From Cyanobacteria bacterium FACHB-471 (GTDB lineage Bacteria; Cyanobacteriota; Cyanobacteriia; Elainellales; Elainellaceae): a stretch of DNA of 64,000 nt. Shown here one piece after another: positions 56,629-61,499 of the stretch; positions within the stretch are counted from its first letter, which is position 1; each line of letters begins with the position of its first letter. The DNA lies in contig JACJOC010000086.1 of assembly GCA_014695345.1 (NCBI GenBank), positions 124,001 through 188,000 of the forward strand, in the 5' to 3' direction. Both the position numbers and the translations under genes were made by a program. The notes beneath the pieces were generated by a model. The model ran no database searches. It had not been told where the DNA came from and saw only the letters and a program-made list of their open reading frames with translations.

Positions 56629-57186
56629 TTAGCCATCGATTTCTAGCACTATGAGATATCGGGATGGAACCTCATCTACTAGCCAGACCCCGTTGTCTGA
56701 GCAGTAAAAGGTAAATCCGGCTTGCTGCATGAGGGCAGTATCAACTTTCAAAATCACAGGGCGACCATGCCGCATTCCCACTTCTCGGGCAGTTTCCACA
56801 TCTCCAGACAAATGCACATGATGCCGTGACATCTTGAGCAACCCTGATCGCAAAATTGCAGGAACAGATTGTTCGCCCGTCCCGTGATACAATACATCCG
56901 GCGGAATTTGGGGTTCCAGTTGCAAATCGACTTCAGTGCTGTGTCCCTGATTAGCACGGATACGAGTTTTGGTTTCATTAAACGAGAACCTTTGTTTATC
57001 GCTGGTGGCGACTATATCCTCTAATTCTGTACGAGTAAGAGGAAACTGATGGGCTGCACAAGCAGACAATAGCTCATCAACGCCTACCCAACCACCAGGA
57101 GCCAAAGTGAGTCCAAGATGCTCTGGAGTATGCCTCAGATGTTTACTGAGGTATTTGCTGATTTTTGTCTGCCGTGCTTTGTCCAT
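56629..57186 (-). CDS. kptA: RNA 2'-phosphotransferase (Tpt1/KptA)
   Basis: The 185-residue enzyme removes an internal 2'-phosphate from RNA by transferring it to NAD+, as in the last step of eukaryal and fungal tRNA splicing. Family motifs are all visible: SKHLRHTPEHLGL with Arg18, the IRANQGHS box, LYHGTGEQSVPAI and HHVHLSGDVETAREVG. Bacterial members have no established partner ligase, and their substrate is unclear. Its position beside a tRNA array makes tRNA a natural candidate, but that link is inferred. It diverges from the coiled-coil gene across a spacer with a CRP-like site. Confidence 0.93.
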   Translation of the reverse strand: MDKARQTKISKYLSKHLRHTPEHLGLTLAPGGWVGVDELLSACAAHQFPLTRTELEDIVATSDKQRFSFNETKTRIRANQGHSTEVDLQLEPQIPPDVLYHGTGEQSVPAILRSGLLKMSRHHVHLSGDVETAREVGMRHGRPVILKVDTALMQQAGFTFYCSDNGVWLVDEVPSRYLIVLEIDG

Positions 57187-57302
57187 TGCTGCTAATTCTT
57201 ATGCTTTTTCACTTATGAAGATTGCTTTTTGAGCGATCGCCGAAGTAAATGTAGTTAAAACATCTTTTTTCCTCTCTCATAGTTCTTGTTACTTTTTTAT
57301 GA

Positions 57303-57318
57303 AGTGATCTAAATCACA
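57303..57318. promoter_or_regulatory. CRP-type binding site
   Basis: AGTGATCTAAATCACA contains perfect half-sites GTGAT and ATCAC four bases apart and matches the cyanobacterial CRP (SyCRP1) pattern TGTGATCTAGATCACA in 14 of 16 bases. It lies between divergent kptA and the coiled-coil gene, 117 bp from the former start and 98 bp from the latter. Confidence 0.6.
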
Positions 57319-57337
57319 TGAAATTCATCGCTCTACA

Positions 57338-57367
57338 GATAGGTTTAGCTAGTCCAATGATAGGTTT
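57338..57367. promoter_or_regulatory. Two direct repeats spaced 21 bp
   Basis: GATAGGTTT occurs at 57338-57346 and again at 57359-57367, exactly two helical turns apart, just before the coiled-coil gene. This spacing suits tandem binding of a regulator to one DNA face, but no protein is known. Confidence 0.4.
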
Positions 57368-57415
57368 GTCGAGACTAAATTTGTCAGAAGAGTTTGAGCT
57401 TTAAGGGGTCGAGTT

Positions 57416-57808
57416 TTGACGAGCTACAGTGATATTGATGATGAGCTAAAACGATTGAAGAAAGCAGTCTTGTATCCTGGAAACCCGTCGGATTCATCAA
57501 CCTATGAAGAATCTCTAAAATCGGGAACTCAGAGTCTACAGGAAAGCATTAAAGTTTTAGAAGATCTTTGCTCGGATTTGAGAAGCAAGTGTCAAATGAG
57601 TATGAGCAAGGCAACTACTAGCCATAACAAGGCTCAAACTGCTTTGATTGAGCAAGATATGGCTTCAGTGTTTCAGCATTCGATCGATAAACAGGTTCAC
57701 ATTCGGCTAGTGCAAGCATTGAAAACAAGAATTGAACAAGTCGAGACTGCTAAAGTATCTCTAGAGAAGCATTTAGGTAAGTTAAAGGCGTTGCTTAAAT
57801 GCTCCTAA
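57416..57808 (+). CDS. Small coiled-coil protein, unknown function
   Basis: A predicted 130-residue helical, charged protein with heptad-like stretches (SLQESIKVLEDLCSDLRSKC and LVQALKTRIEQVETAKVSLE). It appears to start at TTG 57416 with GGGG nine bases before, since no ATG exists near the start of the frame. No domain is recognised. It lies between the kptA promoter region and the tRNA array and converges with the array. It may be a real partner of that locus, or simply a neighbour. Confidence 0.5.
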   Translation: MTSYSDIDDELKRLKKAVLYPGNPSDSSTYEESLKSGTQSLQESIKVLEDLCSDLRSKCQMSMSKATTSHNKAQTALIEQDMASVFQHSIDKQVHIRLVQALKTRIEQVETAKVSLEKHLGKLKALLKCS

Positions 57809-57901
57809 CTTCTGTTCTTTTGATATACTCACTTTACAAGGGGTCGCCCTTCAAAGCGAATATGTACCATTGCTATCACCTCTTACTTATCAACAAAACA
57901 G

Positions 57902-57987
57902 CGGAAGGAGGAGGAGTCGAACCTCAATAGCGTTACACTATCCTCTGGTTTTCCAAACCAGTTGCCGTCCACACAGCCGCACCTTCC
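57902..57987 (-). tRNA. tRNA-Ser(GGA)
   Basis: The reverse strand folds with acceptor GGAAGGT/TCCTTCC (last pair mismatched), T-loop TTCGACT and anticodon loop TTGGAAA, giving GGA. The long variable arm and G73 suit serine. No CCA is encoded. It is the last member of the array in transcription order. Confidence 0.88.
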
Positions 57988-57992
57988 ATCAG

Positions 57993-58076
57993 CGGAAACT
58001 GGAGGAATCGAACCTCTACAGAATTGACTGCACGCCTGTTGTCGAGACAGGTTGTCGCCCATCGACCGCAATTTCC
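57993..58076 (-). tRNA. tRNA-Ser(CGA)
   Basis: Acceptor GGAAATT pairs with AGTTTCC. Anticodon loop CTCGACA gives CGA, with an unusual C at position 37. A long variable arm and G73 fit serine. The T-stem has one mismatch. Confidence 0.82.
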
Positions 58077-58082
58077 ATTTGG

Positions 58083-58156
58083 GGTGACTGACGAGAGTCA
58101 AACTCGCTAACACTGGTGTCACAGACCAGCCCCTCCACCACTTCGGGTTCAGTCAC
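58083..58156 (-). tRNA. tRNA-His(GTG)
   Basis: Acceptor GTGACTG pairs fully with CAGTCAC, and the anticodon loop CTGTGAC in stem CTGGT/ACCAG gives GTG. C73 suits histidine. The usual extra G-1 is either the first G of this stem in a shifted pairing or missing. Confidence 0.85.
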
Positions 58157-58159
58157 AGT

Positions 58160-58232
58160 GGATTCTGGGCGGATTTGAACCGGCATCTTTCTGCTTGCAA
58201 GGCAGACGCTTTCCCAATTAAGCTACAGACCC
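58160..58232 (-). tRNA. tRNA-Ala(TGC), degenerate acceptor
   Basis: Anticodon arm TCTGC/GCAGA with loop CTTGCAA gives TGC. The acceptor GGGTCTG meets CAGAATC with one mismatch and one wobble, and the T-stem GCCGG/CCGCC is imperfect, so charging may be weak. The D-arm GCTTAATTGGGAAAGC is normal. Confidence 0.72.
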
Positions 58233-58235
58233 ACG

Positions 58236-58251
58236 ATTGCCACCTGGCAAT
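58236..58251. repeat. Spacer hairpin in tRNA array
   Basis: ATTGCC-ACCT-GGCAAT forms a six-base stem between the Arg(TCT) and Ala genes; it may guide processing or simply be a repeat. Confidence 0.45.
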
Positions 58252-58267
58252 AACTTGAATCAATGGC

Positions 58268-58338
58268 AGGAGTGGTAGGGCTCGAACCTACACAAGCCGA
58301 TTTAGAAGACCGGTGCCCGTCCATTAGGCGACACTCCC
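58268..58338 (-). tRNA. tRNA-Arg(TCT)
   Basis: Acceptor GGGAGTG/CACTCCT, anticodon loop CTTCTAA in stem CCGGT/ATCGG and T-loop TTCGAGC are all present. Anticodon TCT reads AGA. G73 precedes no encoded CCA. Confidence 0.9.
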
Positions 58339-58347
58339 AAAGTTTGG

Positions 58348-58419
58348 TAATCCTGGCAGAATTTGAACCTACAACCGTGCGGTTAATAGCCGCCCGCTCC
58401 GCCTTTGAGCTATGGAGCA
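58348..58419 (-). tRNA. tRNA-Asn-like with anticodon ATT
   Basis: The body (AGCTC D-stem, GCGG anticodon stem, T-loop TTCAAAT) resembles bacterial tRNA-Asn, but the loop reads CTATTAA, so the anticodon is ATT where GTT is expected. CCA is encoded after A73 (58345-58347). The acceptor strands pair poorly (TGCTCCA with CAGGATT), so it may be nonfunctional or need another partner. Confidence 0.65.
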
Positions 58420-58423
58420 ATGA

Positions 58424-58486
58424 GTGAGTAGTCAATCTGTTGCAAGCTACACTTTGAAAGGCTTGCAGAAGATGATCAATACTCAC
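58424..58486. repeat. tRNA-sized hairpin in a spacer
   Basis: GTGAGTA and TACTCAC form a seven-base outer stem and TGCAAGC/GCTTGCA a seven-base inner stem, 63 bases in all, with no T-loop. It looks like a remnant or a processing stem between the Asn-like and Phe genes. Confidence 0.5.
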
Positions 58487-58489
58487 GAG

Positions 58490-58562
58490 TGGGAAGTGAC
58501 AGAATCGAACTGCCTTCTCACCGTCTTCAATGGCACGTGAGCACCAGATTCACCAACTTCCC
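58490..58562 (-). tRNA. tRNA-Phe(GAA)
   Basis: Acceptor GGGAAGT pairs fully with ACTTCCC, D-stem GTGA/TCAC, T-arm GGCAG-TTCGATT-CTGTC. Loop TTGAAGA gives GAA. The anticodon stem TGCCA/CGGTG is weak at the end next to the loop. A73 fits phenylalanine. Confidence 0.82.
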
Positions 58563-58569
58563 GTTTTGG

Positions 58570-58652
58570 CGGAGGATAGAGGAATCGAACCCCTAGCCCA
58601 AGGACTACCCTGGTGTTCAAAGCCAGTTGCCGACCATTCAGCGGTATCCTCC
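58570..58652 (-). tRNA. tRNA-Ser(TGA)
   Basis: Acceptor GGAGGAT/ATCCTCC is complete, loop TTTGAAC gives TGA, and a long variable arm (GGTAGTCCTTGGGC) is present. G73 suits serine. Confidence 0.9.
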
Positions 58653-58660
58653 ACAATTGG

Positions 58661-58735
58661 CGAGAACGGAGGGAGTTGAACCTTCACTCTTCGGTTTCGT
58701 AGACCGACGTGTTCATCCAGTTACACCACGTTCTC
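58661..58735 (-). tRNA. tRNA-Arg(ACG)
   Basis: Acceptor GAGAACG/CGTTCTC, anticodon stem TCGGT/ACCGA with loop CTACGAA, and T-loop TTCAACT. ACG is the usual bacterial arginine anticodon with A34, which would be edited to inosine by TadA. Confidence 0.92.
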
Positions 58736-58820
58736 AAAGATTTTAAAGACGTGCTGCTCGTCCACTTCGCTTCTGCACCATCAACGTCGTGGTAATGTCG
58801 TGCAAGTCGAAAAAGCTGTT

Positions 58821-58894
58821 ATTCATACACAGGATTTGCACCTGTATGTGACTGTTTTTCAAAACAGTTGCCTTTACTATTGGGCGAGTATGTA
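58821..58894 (-). tRNA. tRNA-Gln-like element with eight-base anticodon loop
   Basis: The body resembles tRNA-Gln (GGCAACTG, variable CACAT, T-stem ACAGG/CCTGT), but the anticodon stem ACTGT/ACAGT encloses TTTGAAAA, eight bases, and the T-loop is TGCAAAT in place of the usual TTC. It may be nonfunctional or an odd decoder. Flanks GTCGTGC (58910-58916) and GCACGAC (58798-58804), in minus-strand sense, pair around it. Confidence 0.6.
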
Positions 58895-58918
58895 GCTTGT
58901 CCGGTTAGGGCACGACAA

Positions 58919-58989
58919 CGCACAGACGAGGATTTGAACCTCGAACAACGGTTTTGGAAACCGTGATGTTGCCGTTACACTATCTGTGC
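58919..58989 (-). tRNA. tRNA-Trp(CCA)
   Basis: Acceptor GCACAGA/TCTGTGC, anticodon stem ACGGT/ACCGT with loop TTCCAAA, T-arm CGAGG-TTCAAAT-CCTCG and G73 all fit tryptophan. Confidence 0.93.
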
Positions 58990-58994
58990 ATTGG

Positions 58995-59067
58995 TTGCAG
59001 TGGTGGGAGTCGAACCCACATAAGCTCGGTTATGAGCCGAGTACCTTAACCATTAGGTGACACTGCA
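58995..59067 (-). tRNA. tRNA-Met(CAT), elongator or Ile-type
   Basis: Acceptor TGCAGTG/CACTGCA, anticodon CTCATAA in stem CTCGG/CCGAG and T-loop TTCGACT are intact. A73 and an encoded CCA follow. CAT could also read as Ile if modified by TilS; that cannot be decided here. Confidence 0.88.
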
Positions 59068-59075
59068 ATGGTTGG

Positions 59076-59169
59076 ACTCCAGGGCGGGAATTGCTCGCGA
59101 AGCGCTACCGAAGGTTCGCGCGAATAGTTGGTTTTGCAGACCAACGCCTTCCCACTTGGCGACCTGGAG
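59076..59169 (-). tRNA. tRNA-Cys(GCA) with insertion in the T-arm
   Basis: Acceptor CTCCAGG/CCTGGAG is perfect, anticodon CTGCAAA in stem TTGGT/ACCAA gives GCA, and T73 with encoded CCA fits cysteine. Where a 17-base T-arm should be, there are 39 bases containing a CGCGAA/TTCGCG hairpin, so the normal T-loop is lost. Confidence 0.75.
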
Positions 59170-59188
59170 GGGTAATCTAAAAGTTTGG

Positions 59189-59269
59189 TGGAGACGTGGG
59201 GAATCGAACCCCAATCCTGCAACCGTCCGTTTGTTGGCTTCGGAGCAGTCGAACACCAATTGCGTCCCC
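59189..59269 (-). ncRNA. tRNA-like element with tmRNA-like D-region and no clear anticodon arm
   Basis: Acceptor GGGGACG/CGTCTCC, T-arm TGGGG-TTCGATT-CCCCA, A73 and encoded CCA are intact. The D-region reads CAATTGGTGTTCGAC, as at the 5' end of tmRNA, and the middle folds into a long stem without a loop of the X-T-anticodon form. It is far too short to be a whole tmRNA. Confidence 0.6.
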
Positions 59270-59273
59270 ACAG

Positions 59274-59347
59274 CGAGGATGACAGGATTTGAACCTGCAG
59301 CTTCCTGTTTCGAAGACAGGCGCTCTATCCATTTGAGCTACATCCTC
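59274..59347 (-). tRNA. tRNA-Arg(TCG)
   Basis: Acceptor GAGGATG/CATCCTC, D-arm AGCTCAAATGGATAGAGC, anticodon loop CTTCGAA in stem CCTGT/ACAGG and T-arm GCAGG-TTCAAAT-CCTGT are all good. TCG reads CGA. Confidence 0.93.
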
Positions 59348-59354
59348 ATTTAGA

Positions 59355-59399
59355 GGTATCTGACGGGAGTTGCACCCGCTTCTCCGTGCTTGAGACAGG
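59355..59399 (-). pseudogene. 3' part of a tRNA, Leu(CAA)-like
   Basis: Anticodon-type stem CCTGT/ACGGA around CTCAAGC (CAA) and a T-arm GCGGG-TGCAACT-CCCGT remain, but there is no matching 5' half. It directly adjoins the next degenerate element. Confidence 0.45.
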
Positions 59400-59463
59400 A
59401 TTTAAACCCACGATCTTTCGCACGGGCGCGCGACTGCTTTGAGCCAGATTAAGCTACATCCCC
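59393..59463 (-). pseudogene. Degenerate tRNA at the 5' end of the array
   Basis: It starts like a tRNA (GGGGATG, TAGCTTAATCTGG) and has a T-arm GTGGG-TTTAAAT-CCTGT, but the anticodon arm is a six-base GC stem with a four-base loop and no 3' acceptor strand matches. Probably inactive. Confidence 0.55.
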
Positions 59464-59513
59464 AAGGTGGCGATTCAGTTGTCAAGGTTCAGGTTCGCTG
59501 ATGTCAGCAGGAA

Positions 59514-59729
59514 TTAGAGGAAGCAACGCCGTTCCAGGTAATGAGTTTGCTGAAGGTAATGGATTGCTTTAATACGTTGGGTTGAAGATGATCCCTGATT
59601 AAAAGGTTTATCTCGAAGGGGTGCAGAAGCACCAGAGAAATGAGTTTGTAAGAACTCCGAACACTTCGAGAGAAGACCTATTGATTGAAGGGAGCGAGTA
59701 GTCATTGGATTAGCTCTTTTGTGTCTCAT
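59514..59729 (-). CDS. Possible leader peptide or small protein before the tRNA array
   Basis: A 71-residue basic frame starting MRHKRANPMTTRSLQS and ending LERRCFL. It begins about 15 bp past a TATTAT box and has no Shine-Dalgarno sequence. No domain is recognised. It may be a chance frame in the array leader. Confidence 0.28.
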   Translation of the reverse strand: MRHKRANPMTTRSLQSIGLLSKCSEFLQTHFSGASAPLRDKPFNQGSSSTQRIKAIHYLQQTHYLERRCFL

Positions 59730-59732
59730 CTC

Positions 59733-59782
59733 ATGCTACAAACATAATACAACGTACTACAAAACGTCAAGGGCATACTACA
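59733..59782. promoter_or_regulatory. Three 21-bp-phased ATACTACA repeats with embedded minus-strand promoter
   Basis: ATGCTACA (59733), GTACTACA (59754) and ATACTACA (59775) begin at exact 21-bp intervals. On the minus strand TTGACG (59770-59765) and TATTAT (59749-59744) form a possible promoter (15-bp spacer) within the repeats, pointed at the tRNA array. Confidence 0.6.
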
Positions 59783-59863
59783 ACTTTTTTGGGAAAGAGT
59801 TTGGAAGGGAGAGGGAGAGGGCCTCAAAATGTCTGTATCCCCCTCTTCTACCAGAGTTGTCCA

Positions 59864-60277
59864 TTACGCCAGAGAAGAAACGTGTGCTTCACTCATTTGC
59901 CATAGCTTGTAGATGAAGAACTCGGTGCGATGCGAAGCAGTTCCCTCTTCGGGGTAATCGCTTATCGCCGTTAGAAACATCCCTTCGTGAGCCTCTTTGC
60001 TTTCGGCAACCCAGCTTCCGTTCAGACTCACTTCTACAAACTCCTGATCCACAGGAATGAGCGTGACAGTTGAGCTGCCTTCTTGCTGCAACGCGACCGC
60101 TAGTTCTTCCAGCTCAGGGATATCAGCAGGTAATAGAAAGGAGGCACGACCTGGTTCAACGTGGAGCGGTTGTCCTAACCGCATTGCCAGAACGACGCGC
60201 TGTGCGATTAACATCTCGGGTGCGGTCATCGTCCGCTCCATGTACAGTCCAACTTCGGTGTAATTCAGCTTTAACAT
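59864..60277 (-). CDS. Conserved cyanobacterial protein of unknown function
   Basis: A 137-residue protein starting MLKLNYTEVGLYME with the run VLAMRLGQPLHVEPGRASFL. This N-terminal pattern (MLKLxYTE..., then RAxxFLLPxDxP) is known to me from a cyanobacterial hypothetical family without assigned function. No membrane or signal segment is visible. Start is the ATG at 60277 with GAGGAG ten bases upstream; a TTG at 60295 would place that site inside the gene. It is the nearest gene upstream of the tRNA array on the same strand. Confidence 0.75.
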   Translation of the reverse strand: MLKLNYTEVGLYMERTMTAPEMLIAQRVVLAMRLGQPLHVEPGRASFLLPADIPELEELAVALQQEGSSTVTLIPVDQEFVEVSLNGSWVAESKEAHEGMFLTAISDYPEEGTASHRTEFFIYKLWQMSEAHVSSLA

Positions 60278-60293
60278 AGGTAATTTACTCCTC

Positions 60294-60331
60294 AAAAAAT
60301 AACCCCCGCCTCTGATGACCAGGAGCGGGGG
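60294..60331 (-). terminator. Intrinsic terminator on the minus strand
   Basis: CCCCCGC/GCGGGGG form the stem, with further CTC/GAG pairing inside. On the minus strand it is followed by TTATTTTTT, just before the ribosome site of the downstream gene. It would end a transcript from the small ORF at 60356-60607, or act as an attenuator. Confidence 0.7.
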
Positions 60332-60355
60332 ATTGGGAAATTGATATGGTTTTCC

Positions 60356-60607
60356 CTAGGTGGGTGTCAGGGTTGCGCTGCACCTCCCGCTTGCGATCAG
60401 TTGATCTGGATTGAACGATTCGGAGTGAATGTGATCCGAATAAATTGCTGTATCAATGCTTTTACGGACATCAATGCCTTTCCTGACGGATCTGCCGCCG
60501 CTAAAGCCATACGTTCCCTCGAACGCAAACAGCGCCAGTGCGCCTAAACCTAAATGGGATTGGCACGATATGGCGTTGCTTGGAGTGGCGAGGAGAAGGC
60601 GTATCAT
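60356..60607 (-). CDS. Small protein of unknown function
   Basis: An 83-residue frame with a hydrophobic HLGLGALALFAFEG near its start, then SVRKGIDVRKSIDTAI. It begins with ATG at 60607, without a clear ribosome site, and is followed after 25 bp by a good terminator, which supports transcription of this stretch. It diverges from the ribbon-helix-helix gene, and an ATACTACA motif (60615-60622) lies just upstream of its start. No known domain; a noncoding RNA is an alternative. Confidence 0.4.
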   Translation of the reverse strand: MIRLLLATPSNAISCQSHLGLGALALFAFEGTYGFSGGRSVRKGIDVRKSIDTAIYSDHIHSESFNPDQLIASGRCSATLTPT

Positions 60608-60647
60608 GGAAGGCTGTAGTATTCGTATTACAAGTCTGGACTATTAC

Positions 60648-60665
60648 ATACTACACTTGTAGTAT
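60648..60665. promoter_or_regulatory. ATACTACA palindrome upstream of the RHH gene
   Basis: ATACTACA-CT-TGTAGTAT is a perfect inverted pair, 41 bp ahead of the RHH start. A third copy of the octamer, in the reverse sense, is at 60615-60622. It matches the repeats before the tRNA array and is a likely binding site of the RHH protein. Confidence 0.6.
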
Positions 60666-60705
60666 TGGGTTGTCCACTCTTTGATCAAAATTAGGACGTT
60701 CGATC

Positions 60706-61128
60706 ATGAATACACGCAAACGAGGTACTACTCCGGAGATGCAGGTCACGAGTATCCGGTTGGAATCTGAGCTAAAAGAGCGATTACGGGAAATTTCCGG
60801 TGAGCAAGGCTATCAGACTCTCATCCGAGATATACTTTGGCAGTTTGTGGAGCAACAAACAATATCAGATGATAAGGAATTATCCCAAGTGGAAAATTGC
60901 TTTGCATCGCTTTCTGATAAAAGTAGGCGATCCTCGGATCAAGAAGTTACAACAATGCACTTCCACTCATCTCGGTTGTCCATGTCAAATATTCGAGCAA
61001 CTTTTAGCGCGATCGCACACAAAGAGGAGAGATGCGCCATTACCGGACAACATATTTATCCCCAACAGAAAATATGGTTGGGATTGACAGATACTGGCGA
61101 ACTCGTTCCTTTGAGCTTATACAATTAA
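60706..61128 (+). CDS. Ribbon-helix-helix (CopG-like) DNA-binding protein with extra C-terminal domain
   Basis: Residues 10-50 fit the RHH fold: a beta strand MQVTSIRLES followed by two helices (ELKERLREISGEQGY, QTLIRDILWQFVEQ). The C-terminal half is a separate domain, RCAITGQHIYPQQKIWLGLT followed by ELVPLSLYN, which I do not recognise. RHH proteins bind paired octamer-like sites as dimers, and palindromic ATACTACA sites occur in front of this gene and the tRNA array. It probably regulates itself; control of the array is an inference. ATG at 60706 after TAGGAC. Confidence 0.75.
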   Translation: MNTRKRGTTPEMQVTSIRLESELKERLREISGEQGYQTLIRDILWQFVEQQTISDDKELSQVENCFASLSDKSRRSSDQEVTTMHFHSSRLSMSNIRATFSAIAHKEERCAITGQHIYPQQKIWLGLTDTGELVPLSLYN

Positions 61129-61154
61129 CTGACGGGAGCATGTTTCCTCTTGGC

Positions 61155-61300
61155 AGAAGTCTTTGCGACACAGTCCTCTAGCCAGCAATGCCTCATACAA
61201 TTCAGCGTCTGCCTGTCTGGTCCCATAGCGTAGACGTATCGGTAGGCAAACTGCCGCCAGGCTGATAGGGATATGCCGCCGAGCCAGTACTCATCCGACT
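61155..61300 (-). pseudogene. N-terminal remnant of an AAA-like domain ATPase
   Basis: On the minus strand YPYQPGGSLPTDTST runs in one frame, then QADAELYEALLARGL in another. Together these match the start of cyanobacterial AAA-like domain proteins (GGSLP...QADxELYxAL). The frame is broken between them and the Walker region is missing. A GGACTGTGTCGCAAAG near 61160-61175 resembles an IS6-type end and may mark the break. Confidence 0.5.
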
Positions 61301-61482
61301 TCTCCCAGATGCTGTTGAAAATATTGACGATACACAGAGCAGCGCGGTTTAGCCTCGTTGCTTGTCAGCCGAATGAGTTCCATACTGTGAAGCTGATAGG
61401 CGGCGATTGGCTCTAGCTGAACAGAACTGGTTTGTCCTTGGTTTAGCAGGAAGATTGCTTTGACAGAAAGAATTGCTACATA
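61290..61482 (-). pseudogene. C-terminal remnant of an AAA-like domain ATPase
   Basis: The minus strand reads AIFLLNQGQTSSVQLEPIAA and continues MELIRLTSNEAKPRCSVYRQ to a TGA at 61290. This is the typical C-terminus of AAA-like domain proteins (NEAxPRCxLYRQYF). A stop codon cuts it off upstream, so only about 55 codons remain. Its stop overlaps the start of the second remnant, as with tandem paralogues. Confidence 0.55.
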
Positions 61483-61499
61483 CTATCGGCCACAAAACT

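Larger units (their letters stand above)
59464..59863. other. Leader and promoter region of the tRNA array
   Basis: About 400 bp between the array and the next minus-strand gene. A 71-codon minus frame (59514-59729, MRHKRANPMTTRS) begins just after the repeat block but has no ribosome site. Transcription of the array probably begins near 59740. Confidence 0.5.

Noticed and set aside
59189-59269. Complete tmRNA gene
   Set aside because: The ends look tmRNA-like but the element is only 81 bases with no tag-peptide ORF or pseudoknots.
57902-59463. CRISPR array
   Set aside because: The repeated motifs in the cluster are tRNA T-arms and acceptors at variable spacing, not identical direct repeats.
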